Part shown: one piece after another, positions 61,892-64,000 of the stretch
How the letters are laid out: each line of letters starts with the position of its first letter
Position numbering within the stretch: position 1 is the first letter of the stretch
From: a virus
DNA length: 64,000 bases
IMG/VR virus record: IMGVR_UViG_3300022752_000015
Span: 124,001-188,000 of that record
Strand: one strand, 5' to 3'
The notes under the pieces: model-generated
What the model was told of the DNA's origin: nothing
The model's input: the letters and a program-made list of their open reading frames with translations, nothing else
Databases searched by the model: none
Position numbers and translations under genes: made by a program

Positions 61892-62181
61892 CGTGGAAAG
61901 ATTATTCGCACGAAAGATTGATTAAAGAATGTTCAGGTTACTACGTGATCAAACCAAAAATTGCAAGAGAAATTGTACCATTGATTTGTCCAGTCTGCGA
62001 ATGTATTTTTAGATCTTCAGAAGATGAAAAATCTTATAAAAGCTTTGGATGCTGTGAAAGCTGTGAGACGTTATGGGCAAGACCCAACCAAGAAAAATGG
62101 AAAAATGGGTGGAGACCTGAAAAAGAGATTGTTCTTTTGAAAGCAGAACAAAAAAAGTTAGATATTCATTTAGAATTTTAA
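61888..62181 (+). CDS. Small zinc-ribbon protein
   Basis: A 97-residue protein. LICPVCECIF and FGCCESCETLW give C-x2-C pairs typical of a zinc ribbon, with a basic Trp-rich tail (NQEKWKNGWRPEKEIV). The ATG overlaps the stop of the SbcDC-like gene (ATGA), so they are co-translated. It could be a DNA- or RNA-binding cofactor. No family is recognised beyond the metal site. Confidence 0.75.
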   Translation: MTWKDYSHERLIKECSGYYVIKPKIAREIVPLICPVCECIFRSSEDEKSYKSFGCCESCETLWARPNQEKWKNGWRPEKEIVLLKAEQKKLDIHLEF

Positions 62182-62223
62182 ATGTGATGATACATAGTTA
62201 TCTTTGTTTTTGAAGAGGAAAAA

Positions 62224-62604
62224 ATGGCTGATATTGATCTTAGTTCTCTTGGAGAAGCAATCGATACATCATGGGGTAGATCTTCCATGCCTTTGACTTC
62301 AGGTTTTTCAGCAAAAATGTCGCTTGCTGGTCAAAATCAACTTCACTTGGTTTATCAGACTGTGATTAACTTTGCTTCAGAGCGAGAAATGCTTAGAGTA
62401 AAATTATTTGAGTCTGAGCAAGCTGTAAAAAATGTGAAATCGATAGTTGATAACGTTAAAAGCAAATATAAAGATCTGTCTGGACAGTCTTTAAAAGTTA
62501 AAGAAGTTTCTTCAGGCGAATCTGTTGAAATAATTGGTCTTAATGTTCACAATCCAAAAAGAACTGCTTTGTACAGAAGAAAGTGTATATTTGAACTAGC
62601 ATAA
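62224..62604 (+). CDS. Small protein directly before the large terminase, possible small terminase
   Basis: A 126-residue protein. The first 35 residues are polar (WGRSSMPLTSGFSAKMS); the rest is a helical region with coiled-coil spacing (REMLRVKLFESEQAVKNVKS) and a basic end (NPKRTALYRRK). A clear SD (GAGGA) precedes the ATG. Its stop overlaps the terminase start (TAATG), the usual place of a T4 gp16-like small terminase, but there is no obvious HTH, so this is a positional guess. Confidence 0.65.
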   Translation: MADIDLSSLGEAIDTSWGRSSMPLTSGFSAKMSLAGQNQLHLVYQTVINFASEREMLRVKLFESEQAVKNVKSIVDNVKSKYKDLSGQSLKVKEVSSGESVEIIGLNVHNPKRTALYRRKCIFELA

Positions 62605-64000
62605 TGTCTGAAAAAACGTTAACAAAACAGCAACAAGTCAACGAGATAATTCGTTGTGGCAAAGATCCGTCGTATTTTATAAAGCACTACGCAAGAATCC
62701 AGCATCCATTAAAAGGTACGATTCCATTTGAGTTGTATCCTTTTCAAGATGAATGCTTAGAAAACTTTCAAAAGCATAGATTTAACATTGTGCTAAAATC
62801 CAGACAGCTGGGTTTATCAACGGTTTCAGCTGCATATGCCACTTGGTTAGCTATTTTTTACAAAGATAAAAACGTATTAGTTATTGCAACAAAACTTGCT
62901 ACTGCTCAGAACTTTATTAAGAAAGTAGCTGTTTTACTACAATCTTTGCCAAAATGGCTTTTGATGCCCAAGTTTGAGCCATCAAAGCAACAAATATCTT
63001 TTAGCAATGGATCTCAGATAAAGGCTGTACCTACGTCGGAAGATGCAGGCCGTTCTGAAGCTCTATCTTTGCTAATTGTAGACGAGTGTGCATTTATTAG
63101 AGATTTTGACACGATATGGACAGGTCTCTATCCCACGCTTACGACAGGTGGTAACGCTATTCTAATTTCTTCTCCTAATGGAGTAGGTGGTTTATATTAC
63201 AGATTATGGGTTGAAGCAGAAGCTGGGGCTAACGAATTTAATCCGATAAGACTTCCGTGGACTGTTCACCCAGAGCACGATGAAATTTGGTTTGCAAAAG
63301 AAACTAGAAATCTACCAAAAAGAAAAGTTAGTCAAGAATATCTTTGCGATTTTATCACGTCTGGAGATACGTTCTTACAGTCAGAAGATCTAGAAGATTT
63401 AAGATCCAAAATATCTCCTCCTATTGAAAAATCAGGATTTGATAGAAACGTTTGGATATGGGATCACCCTTCACCAGAAAAATCATATGTAATTTCTGCA
63501 GATGTTGCTAGAGGCGATGCATCAGATTATTCTGCGTTTCATGTAATAGATCAATCTGCTTGTGAGATTGTAGCAGAATACATGGGTAAAATACCTCCAG
63601 AAAAGTTTGCAGAGTTATTGGCTGAATGGGGTAAAAAATATAATAATGCTTTCATCTGTCCAGAGAATAACACATTTGGATATTTCGTGAATGTTAAGCT
63701 TAGAGACTCCGGATATCCACGATTGTATTACCACAACAATAAAGGTGATCCGTTTTCTTACTCTTCAGTAGATCCTTCAGAACTACCAGGGTTCCCAACG
63801 AATCAAAAAACGAGAGTTCAAGTTTTAACAAAGCTTGAAGAACTTATAAGAAATAAGGTTTTAAGGTGCCATTCTCAACGCCTGTACGATCAACTTCAGG
63901 CTTTTATTTGGAATGGTAATAAGCCTATGGCTTCTAAAGATAGTCATGATGATTTAATCATGAGTCTTGCTATTGGTGCGTGGCTAGTTGAAGACGGAAG
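62604..64000 (+). CDS. Terminase large subunit, gp17-like, 3' end cut by window edge
   Basis: Begins at the ATG at 62604 (TAATG overlap) and runs 465 codons to the window edge, so the C-terminus is missing. The ATPase motor has FNIVLKSRQLGLSTVSAAY (Walker A-type R-Q-x-G-x-S), LLIVDECAFI (Walker B) and ILISSPNG (C-motif). The nuclease domain has VISADVARGDASDYSAFHVI (Asp), ICPENNTFGYF (Glu) and KDSHDDLIMSL (Asp), the RNase-H-like metal site. It packages DNA into the head and cuts concatemers. Capsid genes would be expected to the right of the window. Confidence 0.93.
   Translation, partial: MSEKTLTKQQQVNEIIRCGKDPSYFIKHYARIQHPLKGTIPFELYPFQDECLENFQKHRFNIVLKSRQLGLSTVSAAYATWLAIFYKDKNVLVIATKLATAQNFIKKVAVLLQSLPKWLLMPKFEPSKQQISFSNGSQIKAVPTSEDAGRSEALSLLIVDECAFIRDFDTIWTGLYPTLTTGGNAILISSPNGVGGLYYRLWVEAEAGANEFNPIRLPWTVHPEHDEIWFAKETRNLPKRKVSQEYLCDFITSGDTFLQSEDLEDLRSKISPPIEKSGFDRNVWIWDHPSPEKSYVISADVARGDASDYSAFHVIDQSACEIVAEYMGKIPPEKFAELLAEWGKKYNNAFICPENNTFGYFVNVKLRDSGYPRLYYHNNKGDPFSYSSVDPSELPGFPTNQKTRVQVLTKLEELIRNKVLRCHSQRLYDQLQAFIWNGNKPMASKDSHDDLIMSLAIGAWLVEDG

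Noticed and set aside
1-64000. tRNA genes, insertion sequences, retroelement cassettes.
   Set aside because: No intergenic gap is large enough to hold a tRNA except a few AT-rich ones, and these show no cloverleaf. No transposase or reverse transcriptase was seen.

Overview
The window is an AT-rich, gene-dense piece of a large contractile-tailed (T4-like, myovirus-type) bacteriophage genome. The evidence is a T4 gp17-type terminase, gp25- and gp6-type baseplate wedge proteins, a gp5-like spike, a gp4-like head-completion nuclease, a gp55-like sigma factor, a gp46/gp47-type recombination nuclease and a phage primase. No host chromosomal genes, rRNAs, tRNAs, insertion sequences or CRISPR arrays were seen. 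The gene set (PhoH, ClpP, a chaperonin relative, many glycosyltransferases) and the base composition suit a large phage of an aquatic Gram-negative host, but the host cannot be named from the sequence. Coding is almost continuous: no gap exceeds about 135 bases, and adjacent genes often overlap as ATGA or TAATG.

Layout. Positions 1-32906 are almost all on the minus strand and fire leftward from a divergent control region at 32907-33045. Reading in the direction of transcription there is first an 18 kb glycan island (32906 down to 14880). It has about thirteen glycosyltransferase genes, a PseB-like dehydratase, a PseC-like aminotransferase, a PseH-like acetyltransferase fused to a glycosyltransferase, a short UDP-sugar dehydrogenase, and a Cas4-like nuclease. 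Then come a small membrane protein, a gp55-like sigma factor, and the baseplate module: spike, NlpC/P60-like cell-wall peptidase with a proline-rich linker, gp25, gp6 and large peripheral proteins with LamG- or DNRLRE-like folds. The last gene runs off the left edge.

Positions 33046-41472 are mostly plus strand and hold accessory or early-type genes: a coiled-coil tail-anchored membrane protein, a degenerate GroEL-like chaperonin without visible ATPase motifs, a zinc-ribbon protein, ClpP, a DinG/XPD-type helicase, an Hc1-like histone, a minus-strand sigma region-4 protein, and PIN-PhoH. Positions 41516-55400 hold seven plus-strand virion-structure genes, several very large. Positions 55413-64000 hold the DNA processing module: gp4-like nuclease, RuvC-like resolvase, primase, a fused SbcD-SbcC nuclease/ATPase, small zinc and coiled-coil proteins, and the large terminase, which runs off the right edge.

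Working together: the sigma factor(s) probably drive late transcription of the baseplate and structural blocks. The nuclease, resolvase, primase and SbcDC genes supply recombination-dependent replication and packaging-ready DNA. The glycan island lacks any flippase, polymerase or oligosaccharyltransferase, so it more likely decorates a soluble cytoplasmic target such as virion proteins (inference). Hairpins at the translation starts of several DNA-metabolism genes suggest T4-style translational control. The chaperonin-like gene, the glycan island and these hairpins are the most unusual parts.
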